Under the pieces are notes generated by a model that was not told the DNA's origin, searched no databases, and saw nothing but the letters and a program-made list of their open reading frames with translations. The translations under genes and the position numbers were made by a program. Shown piece after piece: positions 49,019 through 62,000 of a DNA stretch of 64,000 nucleotides (positions within the stretch are counted from its first letter, which is position 1; each line of letters opens with the position of its first letter). This DNA is from Numida meleagris (lineage: Eukaryota; Chordata; Aves; Galliformes; Numididae), in the NCBI RefSeq assembly GCF_002078875.1, contig NC_034410.1, forward strand, positions 99,450,871 through 99,514,870, in the 5' to 3' direction.

Positions 49019-49681
49019 GGAGGAAAAAGGGGTGTTAGCACTTGGCTCAACATGAGCCGGCAATGTGCCCAGGTAACCAAGGCAGCCAATGGCATCCTGG
49101 CTTATATCAGAAATGGTGTTGCCAGCAGGAGCAGGGAGGTGATCGTGCTGCTGTATTCAGCACTGGTTAGGCTGCACCTTGAGTACTGTGTTCAGTTTTG
49201 GGCCCCTTGCTACAAGAAAAGTATTGAGGCACTGGAGTGTGTCTAGAGAAGGGCAATGAATCTGTGAAGGGTCTGGAGCACAAGTCTTATGGGAAGCAGC
49301 TGAGGGAGCTGGGATTGTTCAAGTCTGGAGAAGAGGAAACTCAGGGGAGACCTTATCGCTCTCTACAACTAACTGAAGGGAGATTGTGGTGAGGTGAGGA
49401 TCAGCCTCTTCACCCAGGTAACAGTGATAGGATGAGAGGAGATAGCCTCAAGTTGCACCAGGGGGAGGTTTAAGATACATACTAAGAAAAGCTTCTCTGA
49501 AAGAGTGATTAGGCACTGGCACAGGCTGCCCAGGCAGGTGGTGGTGTCACTGTCCCTGGAGGCGTTCAAGAAATGTGTAGATGTGTTACTAAGTAACGTG
49601 GTTTAGGAGGCAATATTGGTGGATCGTTGGACTAGATGATCTTAGAGGTCTTTTCCAACTGTAATGATTCTATAAAGGAGA
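49019..49681 (+). mobile_element. CR1 LINE 3' fragment with target-site duplication
   Basis: Reads through the end of ORF2 ([45 protein letters not shown] at about 49070-49210, then frame breaks) and the 3' UTR ('gtgattaggcactggcacaggctgcc', 'ttttccaactgtaatgattctata'). A 9-bp repeat, ataatgcat, flanks it at 49010-49018 and 49682-49690. It is 5'-truncated and inactive. Confidence 0.93.
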
Positions 49682-49690
49682 ATAATGCAT

Positions 49691-51064
49691 CTTCTTCTGA
49701 GAGGGATTTATTTTTCTGGAGAAAAATGTCTTTTGAGGGCAATAGTCCGAAAATGAATTCCAGAAGACAATATATATGCTCAAAAACTCTGCCTTCCAAA
49801 AAACTATTTTGCTAGTTTTGTTCACAGCTCTAGACTGTTGAAAGAGATGAACTTGGATGTTATGGAATTCAGTTAAATACCCAGAGCTACAAGATGCTGG
49901 AGCTCTTAAAACTTAACCAGACAGCCTAAAAAGCTATTTTCTCTGCTGTGTCAAGTTCTGAATTCTTCCTTCAGCTTAACCATTCAGAAAAACAAATAGA
50001 TCCATGGCACTATGTGATACTAATTAATAGAAAACTGAACTAAAATTTCTGAGAAGTCTCTCCCAGGACTGATGTGACTAAATATATGTGGATACACAGT
50101 ACTACAGGGATTCTGAGACTTACAGAGCTCCAAGTGGTTTGAAGCACACTTTGATATTCCATTAGGAGTTAAGTGACTTAAAATCAGCTGTGGATATTTA
50201 TCTCACTTTTGTAAGCAGGTAAAACAGTGTAAATTCAAGTGTGAGTTTAATTAAAGAACACAAAAGATTTTACTGCCATACTGAAATTCATTTTTGTAGA
50301 TTAAACAGACTCAGCACAGAATCTGAAAAGTTCCACTATGTAGTCCTATAGTACCTGGAAAAACACTGAAAACATTGTTTAGATTTTCACATCACACCTC
50401 TGATCTACACTTATTCTACTGCAATGAGAACAGAGAGACAAGATGTTTAATTGTTTTCTCTACATCTCCCTCTGAAATTTTCTGAAGCAATTGGCATGTC
50501 ATTAAGTCTTTTAATATGCCAGTGCAAATAATCCACTGGGAAGTCATGGCTCAGAAGACTGTAACCAAATTCAGGATTCCATTCACTAAGTTCTTTATCT
50601 TCTCTAATTAAAAATAAATCTTGTAGCCCAAACTCAGACCAGTAGAGTTGCTATTGGCACAAAATTCTGGGGAGGATGAGTTCCAGTTCTTCATCCAGCC
50701 AGTTTCCTGTTTGTATGGCTATAATACTTTTTGCCGCCTCTAACTTCCTGGGCTCAGGAACAAAGACTGGAAGCCAATGGGGTTAATGTAACTGAGCAGC
50801 TCCCAGTTTGGAAGATGACAAACTGTGTGAACTTAGTCCATGATGCAGCACAAGGCAGGAGGTAGCACCTGCACAGGGAACAAGTAGCTAGTGGAGGAAC
50901 AAATAGATTTTAGGTGGAACCAAGGCAGGTGAGGTCACGAAGAGGGTACCAGTGAGCCTGGAAATCCTGGAACAGCTCGTTCAGACCTTCTGCATGTAAT
51001 TTCACAGACAGGGCCACAGCAGAAGAGGAGGATCTGGAAGGCTTTCCATTGTGTTGTGTGGTGG
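49691..51064. other. Intergenic, no gene seen
   Basis: AT-rich with no supported gene. Confidence 0.5.
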
Positions 51065-51195
51065 AAGTGGCTGTAGCAGAACTTAGGGTTTCTTGACTAT
51101 CTTGAAGGATGGTGACTCCACCATCCCTGGACAGCCTATTCCAATGCATTATCTCTCTTGCTGAGATTTTTCCTAATATCCAACCTGAAGGTAAA
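51065..51195 (-). mobile_element. CR1 LINE internal 3' UTR fragment (reverse orientation)
   Basis: The plus strand reads 'gatggtgactccaccatccctggacagcctattccaatgcatt' and 'gagatttttcctaatatccaacctgaa', which is the reverse of the CR1 block around 'ggatattaggaaaaatctc'. The CR1 terminus is missing, so only an internal piece survives. Confidence 0.82.
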
Positions 51196-51717
51196 GACAC
51201 TTAATTATCCCTAGAGATAACACTGTTTAATTCAGAAACAAAAAGTTGGGTGTTAGAGTTGTATTAGTTATATCTATTTATATGCATTATGAGATCATGT
51301 TCTTAGCTTAGTATTTTATTTAAATAAAACGATAAAAATGTAACAACTTGTCAACAGACCAAAGAAAGTACATTTTCATTGAATTGTAATGCTTCATAGA
51401 GTTTTGCTCCTAACTACTACAACAGGTTGTCTGTCATTAAGCTGAAATATCTATGCTACATGCACTGTGGCATGGCATTAAAAAATGTGGAAAGAATTCA
51501 TAAAACATTCGCATTCTCTTGCCATGGCAAAGGTCAGTATAGAAATTGATGTTTCCTACTTTCTGGCTCATGACTTGATGCACTTTTTGGTTTCCTAAGT
51601 CTGCTTTAACTATGGAAAAAAATCCTAGAAATAACTTTGAATTGGTATACTCGTTTTACGCTGATTTTTATGGAGGATACTTAAAAGGGAGAACTCTCAT
51701 TCTGACACTGCTGTCAT
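51196..51717. other. Upstream region of MYOM1, no gene seen
   Basis: AT-rich flank before the candidate MYOM1 promoter. No exon or repeat is recognised. Confidence 0.45.
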
Positions 51718-51834
51718 CATGTGTTTGCACAGAGATAGCACAGGGTATCAGTATCTGTCTCTGTCTCTCTCCCTCTTTGCTGCTATATTTATCACCCTCC
51801 TGGCCATAAAAGGTCTGGCCTGGGGCTCTGACAT
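51718..51834 (+). promoter_or_regulatory. MYOM1: Candidate MYOM1 muscle promoter
   Basis: In about 100 bp there is an E-box CATGTG (51718-51723), a MEF2-like AT element CTATATTTAT (51783-51792), and CCATAAAAGG (51804-51813), a perfect CArG box for SRF that also works as a TATA-like element (ATAAAAG). An M-CAT-like CATTCCA follows at about 51832. It lies 3.7 kb upstream of the MYOM1 start-codon exon in the right orientation and just before a strong splice donor. This is inferred from motifs only; each can occur by chance. Confidence 0.4.
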
Positions 51835-51994
51835 TCCACTGACTGCAGGCATTATTTTTGTTCTGGACATTCAAGTCCAGTCCTTACCCCTGGTCCTGTC
51901 TACCTCTGTCTTTGCTGCATTCATCGTTGCTATATGTTTCTGTTGTTCATCCATTTCAGAGCTCTTCCATTTCCTGTTGTTCATCTGGGCCCCG
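51835..51994 (+). other. MYOM1: Candidate MYOM1 non-coding exon 1
   Basis: A start about 25-30 bp after the TATA-like element would give a roughly 160-bp leader ending at a strong donor, ccccg|gtaagtg (51994/51995). The start-codon exon has an acceptor 60 bp before its ATG, so at least one upstream non-coding exon must exist. The evidence fits but does not prove that this is it. Confidence 0.35.
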
Positions 51995-54900
51995 GTAAGT
52001 GTTTCTTTACGGCAGAAGGTTTTATGTGTTCAGCTATTTTTAATTTGAATCTGTAATGCTGAGTTGATAGTAGCTGCCTTTAATCTTCTCAAATCAACAG
52101 TTATTTGAGGAAGTTGTGGCTTGGCACTGAAGAAATCTGAAGGCTCGACTGTGGAACAAAGCAAAGTAGCGCAAGGGTTCACTTATCAAATCAGCTATCC
52201 CAGCATATTCTTATAGTGCCCTCAAATGAAGCATAGACTACTAAGGCAGAGCAGGAACCTGTTGTGTTACTTCCTTTGTGATTAGAGAATGTGTAAATAA
52301 TCTAAATATTTTCTAGTTGCAAAGGACGTCTTGTGATTTGAAAAGGAGATGGAACACCATTGACTGAGCTGAAGGAAATCTTATAAACTTTTTAAACTTA
52401 TGTTTCTGTTTTTTTCCTATTTCACTGTTTTTCACTGATTAATGAAGCAGATCTTTAAAGAATTACAGATAGTAAATCATGCAAGAGGCATTGCCAATAA
52501 TTTGCTTCCCTTGATGTGTATTTACAGCCTACAAGCAAGTATAGAACTGCCTGTCTGCTCAGATGTCATTCTGAAAATTCAGTTCAACAGCTGCTAACAT
52601 ATAGCTCCAAAATCAGCATATTCATCTAACTATGTCTTCTATATTTTTAGGCCTGGCTCTGCAGTTACAAAACTCTACACAGCTCTTGAGAGGGTGTGCT
52701 GCCCTCATAGTAAAAAAGGGCTGGTTAGTGTAGGTACAGGTGGTATGGATTCTATAAAATTTAAAGAGATGGGAGTCAATCAGATTACCAGACAGTGCTC
52801 CACATAGGAGCAAAATTCGTACAAGGTTCAAAATTTGTCATCCCCACAAATGTAGCACTACTATATCTTGTCAGACTGATGTCACTAAATGACCCATACC
52901 TGTGAGTAATGCTCGATGTTCCAGAGGAAATACGAAACATAACTGGTAAGATGATGAAACACCTATAAAAGGAAATTCTTCTTACATTATGTCAGTAAGA
53001 GTTGGCCTTTGATTTGAGCTAGGAGAAATGACTGCTTGTTCAGCTTGTGTCTTACTTGGTTCTTACTCCTAGGTATACTTCTTTTACTTCTGAGGATAGT
53101 GAAGCCCACAGGTTTCGTGTTCAGAAGTTGCCTTTATACAGTCTAATATGCTGACTTGAAGTTCTTAAGCTTGGTTGTTTTTTTGTTTTTTTTTTTTTCA
53201 CTCTGATAAGATGTAAATTGAAATGCCTCATTTAATGTCTCTAATTGACAATACATGAAGTGTTATACTTTTGGATCACTTTCCCTACTTTGCATCCCGG
53301 AAAGCTGGGGAAGTTCCTGTGCAACAGGACTGAATGGGTGTTAGCACTGTGGCTGTTGTACCCAGACAATGCTGAAAGTAAAACTGGAGAAGATGAAGAG
53401 ATGCAATTGCAGTACTCTACTGAAGGAAGACAAAAGGATGCTCTCATGCTCTGTCCCTTCCAGTGCGCAAAACAGGACTCATCTGTGCACCTCAACTTTG
53501 CTAAATAAAAATCATAGTGGCTTGCAAACCCTAACCTTGTTCTGTGGACCTGGCAGAAAAAACAATGAAGAAAAAATGGAGAAGAAATCTTATGAAACTG
53601 AGGAACTTAAGAGGAACTATGTACCACCAAAAGCCAACAAAGTGAAATAAACAGCAATAAAAAATATTGGTAGGAATTAGGAATAAGGATACTAAACAGA
53701 AAAATGGTGTTCATTAGACTTACGTGGAGGAAAAAGAAAAAGCCAAAAGGACAAATAAAGGATTAAGCAAGGAACTCAGTTTTTTTACCATAGAGAACAA
53801 TCGGCAATGCTCTTTCCCATCCCTCCCCCTTCCTCAGGTAGAAATTAAGTAAATGGATAAACTAGTTTGCTTGAAGTTGTTGTTTCACTATGGTCAATTT
53901 CTTTTACACACTCAAACACTCCCGAATGACTCTCTTTATTGTTCACTTTCTGCGAATGAGTGACCAGATCTGTTATGCAAAGAGCAGTTCCTAGACCGTG
54001 AGTGAGCCCTGTAAATAAGTTGAAACTTTGTATTTTTTTTCATAATTTGCCTTAGTCTGGTGGGGTACCTGAGCAGTTACCAAAGAGAACAGTTTGCTAT
54101 TTGTTGTCTTGTTGTCTTGCTGTTAAAACAAATACTAGAGTAAAAGCCAGACTGCAATATTGAAAACATAAAGACACATGAGAAAATATTGCTTTTCATG
54201 GAATTAAGGTTACATTTTAGCTCTGTTAAGTGTATTTTACATTAAAACATGAGATAAGTAGTTTCATCATGAACAAAACCAGAAGTAGAACAAATTCCCT
54301 ATTGTTCTGATTTCTATAGAAAGCAATAGCAATCATCTCTTTTTTTATTTATCTTTTTCAGTTTTTTTTCTCAGTGTTCTTCCACTGTAGCCTACTCCTA
54401 TTCATAATCACGTAATCAGGGACAATCCTAGCTGTTTTGTAAGCCTAATGACTTTGCTAAATAAATGACCAATGATAAGAAAAAGAATGGTTATCACAAT
54501 GGATTGGTAGAGGCATCTTTTCATGCTAGAGAAGAAAACATCAGTTTTAATAGTAACAGCAAAACAAAAGAAGGCTGGACTGCCAGCTGAAAAAACAAAG
54601 GGAAATCCTCTCTGCATTTAACCCTCATCCCATTTTCGGAGGGGAACTACCTCTCGCCTGATCAAATTTCCCCCTGTGAGGAACTGCAAGAAAAACTATT
54701 GGTGATTGTGCAAAGTAAAACTTAGGAGAGGATATCATCTGGAGGTATGACATTCTAGGTTAAAAAAGGGAATGTTCAGGTTGAGAAGCGCTATGTTATT
54801 TTAAATATTCCATACTGACAGTATTCCTGATTAAACTGTAAAAGTGTGATTAGCCCCTGTAAATGAATCTCTATTATCACATACAAAATAATCAATAGAA

Positions 54901-55515
54901 TCATAGAATCTTTAGAGTTGGATGGGACATTTAAAGGTCATAATGCATGTTTATGAAAAAAAAAGTGATGTCCTCACTCTTATTATTTTTAATTGATTAT
55001 TAAAATCTTAAATTGTAAATTAAATTGAATTTTAAAATTGTATTACAAAAATGAATGAAATGTCTATATATTTTTTATTTCAGTTTATAATGTATCAAAT
55101 AGTTTTCCAGCAATCTCATACCATTTTAAATCATTCGTTAATTTACTCTCTTTTTCTTAATTTAACAAAAATATTTTCAGTCCTTCTGAAGAAGTTGAAC
55201 ACAAAATTTCATAAGTGGAGTGGACTGGAGAAGTTAAACATGTAAAACTTCAATAATTTGCGGTAAGAACAAGGAGACCGTTACAAGTGAGCAGACGCCA
55301 TAGTACAAGGTTTTCTGCTTGTGTTGAATGACACATGACCTTCTTGAAACTTAGATATGAACTAATCTTAAGAAGCATCAAAAATGATAACCTTAAATTT
55401 ATTACTTTTAATGCTTAAAGATTGAAGATCTTGTTAGTTTGTATTAAGTTCTGCACTATTTGCATGCTGTATCAGAAGTTTCTTTGACATTAGTCTTTTT
55501 TTTTATCTTTTTCAG
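51995..55515 (+). other. MYOM1: Probable MYOM1 intron 1
   Basis: If the first exon is correct this is a 3.5-kb intron ending at the acceptor ttttttttatctttttcag. It is AT-rich, with T tracts near 53179-53200 and a 50-bp CR1 tail at 54893-54942. No other gene is supported. Confidence 0.4.
54893..54942 (-). mobile_element. Very short CR1 tail (reverse orientation)
   Basis: About 50 bp: 'aatagaatcatagaatctttagagttggatgggacatttaaaggtca', the complement of a CR1 3' terminus. Only the tail was inserted or has survived. Confidence 0.8.
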
Positions 55516-56002
55516 ACTGTCCTGTTACATTTACATTCAGAAAAGCACAGGGAAAACAAAATTAGAAGGCATTCATGATGTCTTTACCTTTCTATCAAAG
55601 ACACCATGACCATTATGACCGTTCGTATCGCCACAAAGCTCTGCAGTCAACTGTAAGCCAGTACCAAAAGGAATCAAAGAGCAAATCTGCTGTCTATGCT
55701 CAAGGATCTACAGCTTATGCCAGGGGTTCTGCAGCCTATCGCCATGCTTCTGCAGCAGACTTCAGCCTTGAGTCTTCAGCAGCATATAGCCATGGCTCTT
55801 CAGTCCACAATCTTGAGTCAACAGCCTACAGCTATGGATCTACAGCCTATGATCATGCTGCTGCACAAAGTAAGAGATCTGCTGCCTACAGTCTTGACTC
55901 TGAAGCGCTCAGCAAGAGCTCTGCTGCCTATAGTCATGGATCTGAATCAATCAACAAGCTGGCTGCAGCCTACCGCCTGGGCTCAGAGACCTACAGTCTT
56001 GG
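55516..56002 (+). CDS. MYOM1: MYOM1 exon 2 (start-codon exon)
   Basis: The exon begins after ttttatctttttcag, has 62 bases of leader, then the ATG at 55578 (or 55575). It ends at cttgg|gtaagg. It encodes residues 1-141 and two bases of Gly142. It is rich in Ser, Ala and Tyr and has the period-seven repeat; the repeated codons also keep another frame open (55696-56184), which is not a gene. Confidence 0.92.
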
Positions 56003-59000
56003 GTAAGGAAAAAGTATATCTGTCTTTGAAACAGTATTTTAAAGCAAAAATGTGCAACCGTATCCCAACCATATCCATTGGTATGAAGGGCAAAACTCTC
56101 AAGTTCTTCAGTACAAATGAGCTCTGTGACCTGGTTAATATATTTTCCAGACTTAGTGTTTTCCTTTGGCTTTGGGACTGGTAAGAACTCTGGTCAGCTT
56201 TGTTTGCTGGACTAACTCGTGTAATGTTTGGATTAGCATGAAAACAGGACTGACAAGGCTGACATGGCTGAATGATGACAAATTCTCTAAGCTGGGTGGG
56301 CATAAGCCCCCAAAATTGTTTTGCCATATTAAGACAGCTGAAGCTAATATTCAGTGCTGAGAGAACTTTTGGGTTGAGGCTGACTCTTATTTGGCCATGA
56401 TGAAGCAGTAAAAGAACTTGGGGTTGTTTGCATAAGTTGAGCTGACACATTCATATATCATTAAACACTTCTGCCTTGGCATAGTGTTTTCATTTTTGTG
56501 CTGAGTCAAGAAATTGAAATTTTCACAGTGAAAATAGGTTGAGAGATACTATTTTCAAATACTATAAAGTGTTTATTTTGCATTAGAAGAACAGCGATGC
56601 TTAGCTGCCATTATTTTATTTAATTAAGGCCATAAATAATGCTCAAGCAATTACTTTAGCAGAATATTTTAGATATCATAGCCTCACTTTATATGTATGT
56701 ATCTCAGAAGTTAGGGGAGCATTAAAGTAAGATTAGAGCAGCTGTTAGCAATAAAGAAACTAATCAACAAATTATAGATAAAACATCTGCTCTCCATTAT
56801 ATTAATATAAAATTTAGAGATCATTAGTGGAACCAGTTGAGACTTGTTCACTGGAGAACTTGAATTTTGAAAACAGAATATTCTCCAAGGATTTTGGATA
56901 AATATGAATTCTGGCCATAACTGCTGAGGGAAAGACTACCTGTACCACAGTAAATAATGCCTTGTGATTCCAGCCTTCACTTGTCTTTCAGGAAGTTCAG
57001 GGTCAAGATTCCATTTGCCAGAGTTTGTTCAGGAAATTGAACTTCAGGCAGTTAGACCCCAGATGAATGACTTGACTGTCTCGGGCTGGACAATATCCAG
57101 TGTTTCCTGTTGAAACAATTTCACCTGTATAAATAATTCACCACTCTATGAAGTACCAAGAGACTCATTTATAATCTGCTGATAAAGAGATGCAGACTGG
57201 AGATGGTGGGACTGAGGGTTTTGTTCCTAGAGAGAGTCAGGTAGGGGAAAGTATCCCAAACTGCAGTGATGCAGCTGTGCCTACTTGTTGCTGCTACCCC
57301 TAACCCGAAGCTTTGCTATTCTCATAGAAAACTTTGAATGTTCCAATACATGGAAACATTACCTGAAGTTATAAAAAATAAAAATAAAATCTGCCAAGCC
57401 CCATTGACAGATGCTTCAGTGACTGAGTTTTTTTAGATTCTCATTCTGAAACGCTAATCTTCTTGCCAAGAAGAACTCTAATTGTTTAATGTACTGAAGC
57501 TATACTCAGAGAGAGCTTGGAACATTTCTAGGTTTCCTAGGTGCTTTGTCTGACATAATAGCCTTTGTTTTGAAACAGTATATTTGGTGCTACTTCCAAG
57601 CTGCTCTGTAGTACACAAGTTGCCAACAGATCTCATGTGCTGTCCTGGCAACCAGAGATGAGAATGTCTCAGCTGCAGTGCCTCTCTGTGATACTGTCCT
57701 TGTACCAGAGGTATGGGAAACTCAGTGCTGCTGTGAGAGACAGGATCTTGGGATATTAGACTTACAAATTTAAACTGCTTTTGCACAAAACTTAATACAT
57801 GGGAGAATGTCGGTCTGAATGGGAATATTTAAGATAAATTTATGGCTAATATGGCCTCAATTCTGGTATTTATTTGGTTTCTGAAGCAACTTCTTGGTGG
57901 CCATTTTGGTGCAATTTTCAAGATGTACAAATGGTGCTGATTTAAAGTAATTCATCCCAAGTTCATGCTGTCTTCCCCTCAAAGCTCAAAACACTTCAAG
58001 GGATAACGTGGAGACAAAAGGTGTTACTAAAATAATCTGGGCAAATCACTTTCTGATTTCATCCTTATAAAAGGAATGGTATAACGAAGGAAAAAAAAGT
58101 CTTCAAATGCTTTCAATTTTCAAAAAGTTGAAGTGCTCTGAATCAAGGTGCTGCATCCAAACTAAAGTTCTGGTGGTTACTTGAAGCCTGAATACACACA
58201 AATCCAAATCTAGATAAAACTGTTCAAATAACTGTTGATTATTGCCTATCATTTGATTTAACATTTAGATTTATGTATAGTAGTTTTGTAGGTGTATAGT
58301 TTTGTGGATAAACCTTTCTAAGCCCCAAAGGAAAATAGACTGTTCAAATACTCAGCTTATATTCAAGCCACCTCTTATTTTTATTGGAATTAGCTTCTGC
58401 TAAGCTTTACTGCTCCTGCAAAATGTGAGTCTCATCCATTTCTATAACCATTCACAGAAAAGAATGTCCATAAAGAGGTGAAGCCGACGTGCAGTTGGTG
58501 CTATGTGAGAAATTTATCATGGGGAAGCGGTGGTGAAGGATGCAGGGCTGAGTAACGTACAAGACCTTAATCCCAGTTATCTGAGTGGAAAACATGCCCA
58601 AAGCACTGGCAGCCTGAAGGAGCTGCAGCTTGCTTCTTCAGGAAGACAAAAATGAGATGGGCTGTCTGTTCCTTGCATTTCAAGCTTTCTTCAAACCACC
58701 ACAGTTTGAAGAAGCAAGAGGAGAAAAATGAAAGCTGGCAAAGCTAAGAACAAATGCGGAGGGAGGTTTTCAGCTCTGCTGGTTACCATTTGCCAAAGCT
58801 GTAAAATGCTGGGCTCGTAAAACAAACTGAGCTTCACCAAGCAAATGTTGCCACGTCACACCTCACCTTCTCCACCAGCTTGGAGCCACCCCAGCCCTGT
58901 GCTGCTCCTCTTGCTCTTGCAGGGCTGTGAGGTTCTGATTATTTTTTCTTTCTTTTCTCCCTTTTTTTTTTTTTTTTGTGAGCTCAGTATTTTGCCTTTG

Positions 59001-62000
59001 CTCAAACTTTCATTGCTTTTCCATGTGTACTTTCCCTGGGTGACAGCTTCAAGTGAAGACAATTGTGTCACGGAGTAGCTTTCTGACACCAAATGGGCTT
59101 GCTCAGGGAGAAAGTGTAGGTTAACGGTGTGGCTCAGGTATTTGTATCGATTTGTAGTTCAGGAGAAATAGCAAAAAAGACAGGGACATAATTCAGGTGA
59201 ACAAAGCAAAGAGAGGAGAGGCATCTTACTGACTTGCAATTAATTACAGTGCCAGATAGTAATGCTGTTCTGAGCAATAACGTAACCAGGAGCAAGAGAG
59301 GGCTGAGTAAATATTACACTTTAAGAAACATGAGAAGACTGTGAACTTGACCTCCCTGTTGGCACTGCTCATCCTTCGGTTTATTATAGGTGAGGGTTAA
59401 GGAGAAGGCTTTCAAACACCACAGCCGAGCACGGAAATCATTTTAATGTAACCTGCTATGTGGAAACAATTCCCCTTTAAAACATTTGTTGTGGAATCCG
59501 TGTTAGGAAACAGCATGATTTTTGCCAGCGATATTGGTTGGGCCCTTGACAAATCTGTCAGCAACTTAAAGTGAGTATAGTCACCACAGCGTGCTTCTCA
59601 TCCTATCTTTAGAAGCTGGATTTAAAGAGCTTTCTTGTGAAAAAGCATTTTTTATATATTTTTTTTTCTCTCCTCCTGGGTTTGCCAATGCACCCTCTCT
59701 TCCTCATAGTGAATAAGTTCAAACATTACATACTAGAAAATAAGCAGCTGCAGGAGGTGGACCTGAGAAGTGCCTCTCGGCTAGTGGAGCTCCCCTGGTA
59801 CAGCTATGGTATATACCAACAGCACCTCTTCCTGCTGGCAGAATAAAGTGAGAGAGAGGCATTAAAAAAAGCATCCTAAGGACAAGATAATGATTTTCTA
59901 GCAGTGTTGATGAGCTTACAGATGCCTTTTCATGCTGTGGTGGAGTAACTGCAAAATAGGGGTGCTGTGACGCACTGCTAGGATATATTTCTCAGGCCCA
60001 GGCTTTCTTTGTGCAGGATGGGAAACCTGCCTCTTCAGGCACAGGGACAAGCGCAGTGCATACATGCTGAAGTCTGACTATATTTTGAAGAAGATATAAA
60101 TGAGAATATATATGAGGATATGGCATCAAAACACAACCTCTTCTGGGGAATCTCACAGGCTCTGCACAGTAATGTTGCTCTGCTGGGCTACAGGGAATGC
60201 TAATAGTGGCTATCTATCTGTTTTTCAATATCTCTACAGGACGATACCTGTACTTTAGCATTTATAACCATCCAGCTCCCCTTTCATTCCATGCATTCAG
60301 TGACTCTACTGTGAAATGAAGGAAGTGCTGGCGCTGATATTTTAACATGCCGCAACCATCAAGAAAGGAGGGCTCTAAGCTTGGGTCATCAATCTCGATA
60401 AGGCACCACAGATAGCATCTGACCTGGAAAAAGTACACGTGTGCTAGCTGGGTAGATCAAGTGAGGGTGAAAGCTGTTAAAAGGTCATGGTACTGTTCCT
60501 CCCTGTGAAACCAGAGAGCACTGATAGACTGCTCCTTCTCCTCTGGGGAGATTCTGTTCCACATATCAGATAAAAGGTTGGAACACTTTAAAATAAAGGG
60601 CAAGATTTCAGAAACCAGTTCAAGAATGCAGAGTCCTCCCTTAGGCTACCTAAAAAATGGTTGTAGACGGGGTCTGGTTTTGTATTGCACAGGAAGAAAC
60701 AATAATAACAAAAAAGAAAAACATGGGAATACACCTCATGATAGCAGTAATGACCAATTTGTTTTCACATGCAGAGTCCATCTGAATATTCATTTCTGCT
60801 CTCATCCATGTAGCTCACCCTGAATAGATGCAAATGATAGGAAGGTTTGGAAAGGAGGAATATTTTCTTCCACTTCGAATTTATTCTTCTCAGCTTTGGT
60901 TTATGCACTCCAAATCTAAGAAAGGTTTTGGAGTTATTCTGGTTACTCCTGAAAGCACCAGCTGGGTGCTTTGGTGTGGATGCAAAGCCATCAGAAGACC
61001 AGGAACAGCTGTGGGAACAAATGAGAACAAAGCAGGAAGCATGCTCTGTCAGTGCCTTAATCCAAGGTATTCTCATAGCTGAAATACTGAGTGCAGTTGC
61101 TATTATCCTGCCCCAAAAAGTAAAGTCTGAAACTAGGAAATGATGGGAGATTGACAAGAGGGGTAGAAGGAGGTTACCCTCTGCTTAGAGAAGGTAAGGG
61201 GCTGGGGCTCTTGTCTCGGGAAGGAGACAAATGGGGGCATGTAAGAATGTATACAGTAAAGATATGCAGAGAATGAACAAGGAACATGCTTTTCTTCCCC
61301 AGTATTCTTCGCACAGAGCAACAATTAAGTACAAAATACATTATAGTGTCATAAACTTAAATGGCACTTTCTTTTGAACCTGTTTTACGTGTATAAATGA
61401 GCTGTAAGCCTATTGCTATAGCAGTGATGCAGCTGCTTGCTCAGAATGTCTCCATGTCTTTGCTTGAAACCAGAAAGATTTCTCCAGGGATGTATTTCTC
61501 TATTTAAACTCTTGAGAAAATCAGCTTTAAACGAGTAGAGAATTGGTCTAAAAGCACCCTTGTCATTGTTGAGTATAATGCTTCTCACAGGGATACTGCT
61601 TAGTCCAGGTTGTGTTTTTGTAAGAGCAGAGGACTGCAGTAAATTGTTCACTGTTGTGTCAGAAAGCCTGAGTCAAGCAGATGTCTGGAGGCCCTACACG
61701 GATCTGTTCAGCTCACAGATGGCACCTGTGGCTATGATAGGCAAGTGTTCCGTGTCCCAGCAAAGTACCTATGGGCAGCCCTTGCTCTTAGAAGACAGCA
61801 CAAAGACACCTACTGCAGCTGCGCCTTTGAACTGAAGAACAAGAGAGGGGAACCTGTCTAGGAGAGTTCTTTTCTGGTTACCAGCACATACGCGCCAGGT
61901 GTGTGTTCATTGTGCCAGCCAAAATAATCAGGTGGCTACAGCAAAAGGTGCCTTGATCCACAGACACATAGCTTAGAAAACTGCAGTGAGTGAGAATCAG

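Noticed and set aside
51719..52048. 109-codon hydrophobic frame resembling a membrane protein
   Set aside because: The hydrophobicity comes from T-rich DNA. The region is better explained as the candidate MYOM1 promoter and leader, and no family resemblance was seen.
55696..56184. 162-codon frame overlapping MYOM1 exon 2 in another reading frame
   Set aside because: The 21-base coding repeat keeps a second frame open. The myomesin frame is the one with family similarity and correct splice phase to the next exon.
61560..61835. 91-codon frame starting with a hydrophobic, signal-peptide-like stretch
   Set aside because: No upstream promoter, splice context or recognisable mature domain; it lies inside a MYOM1 intron and is likely chance.
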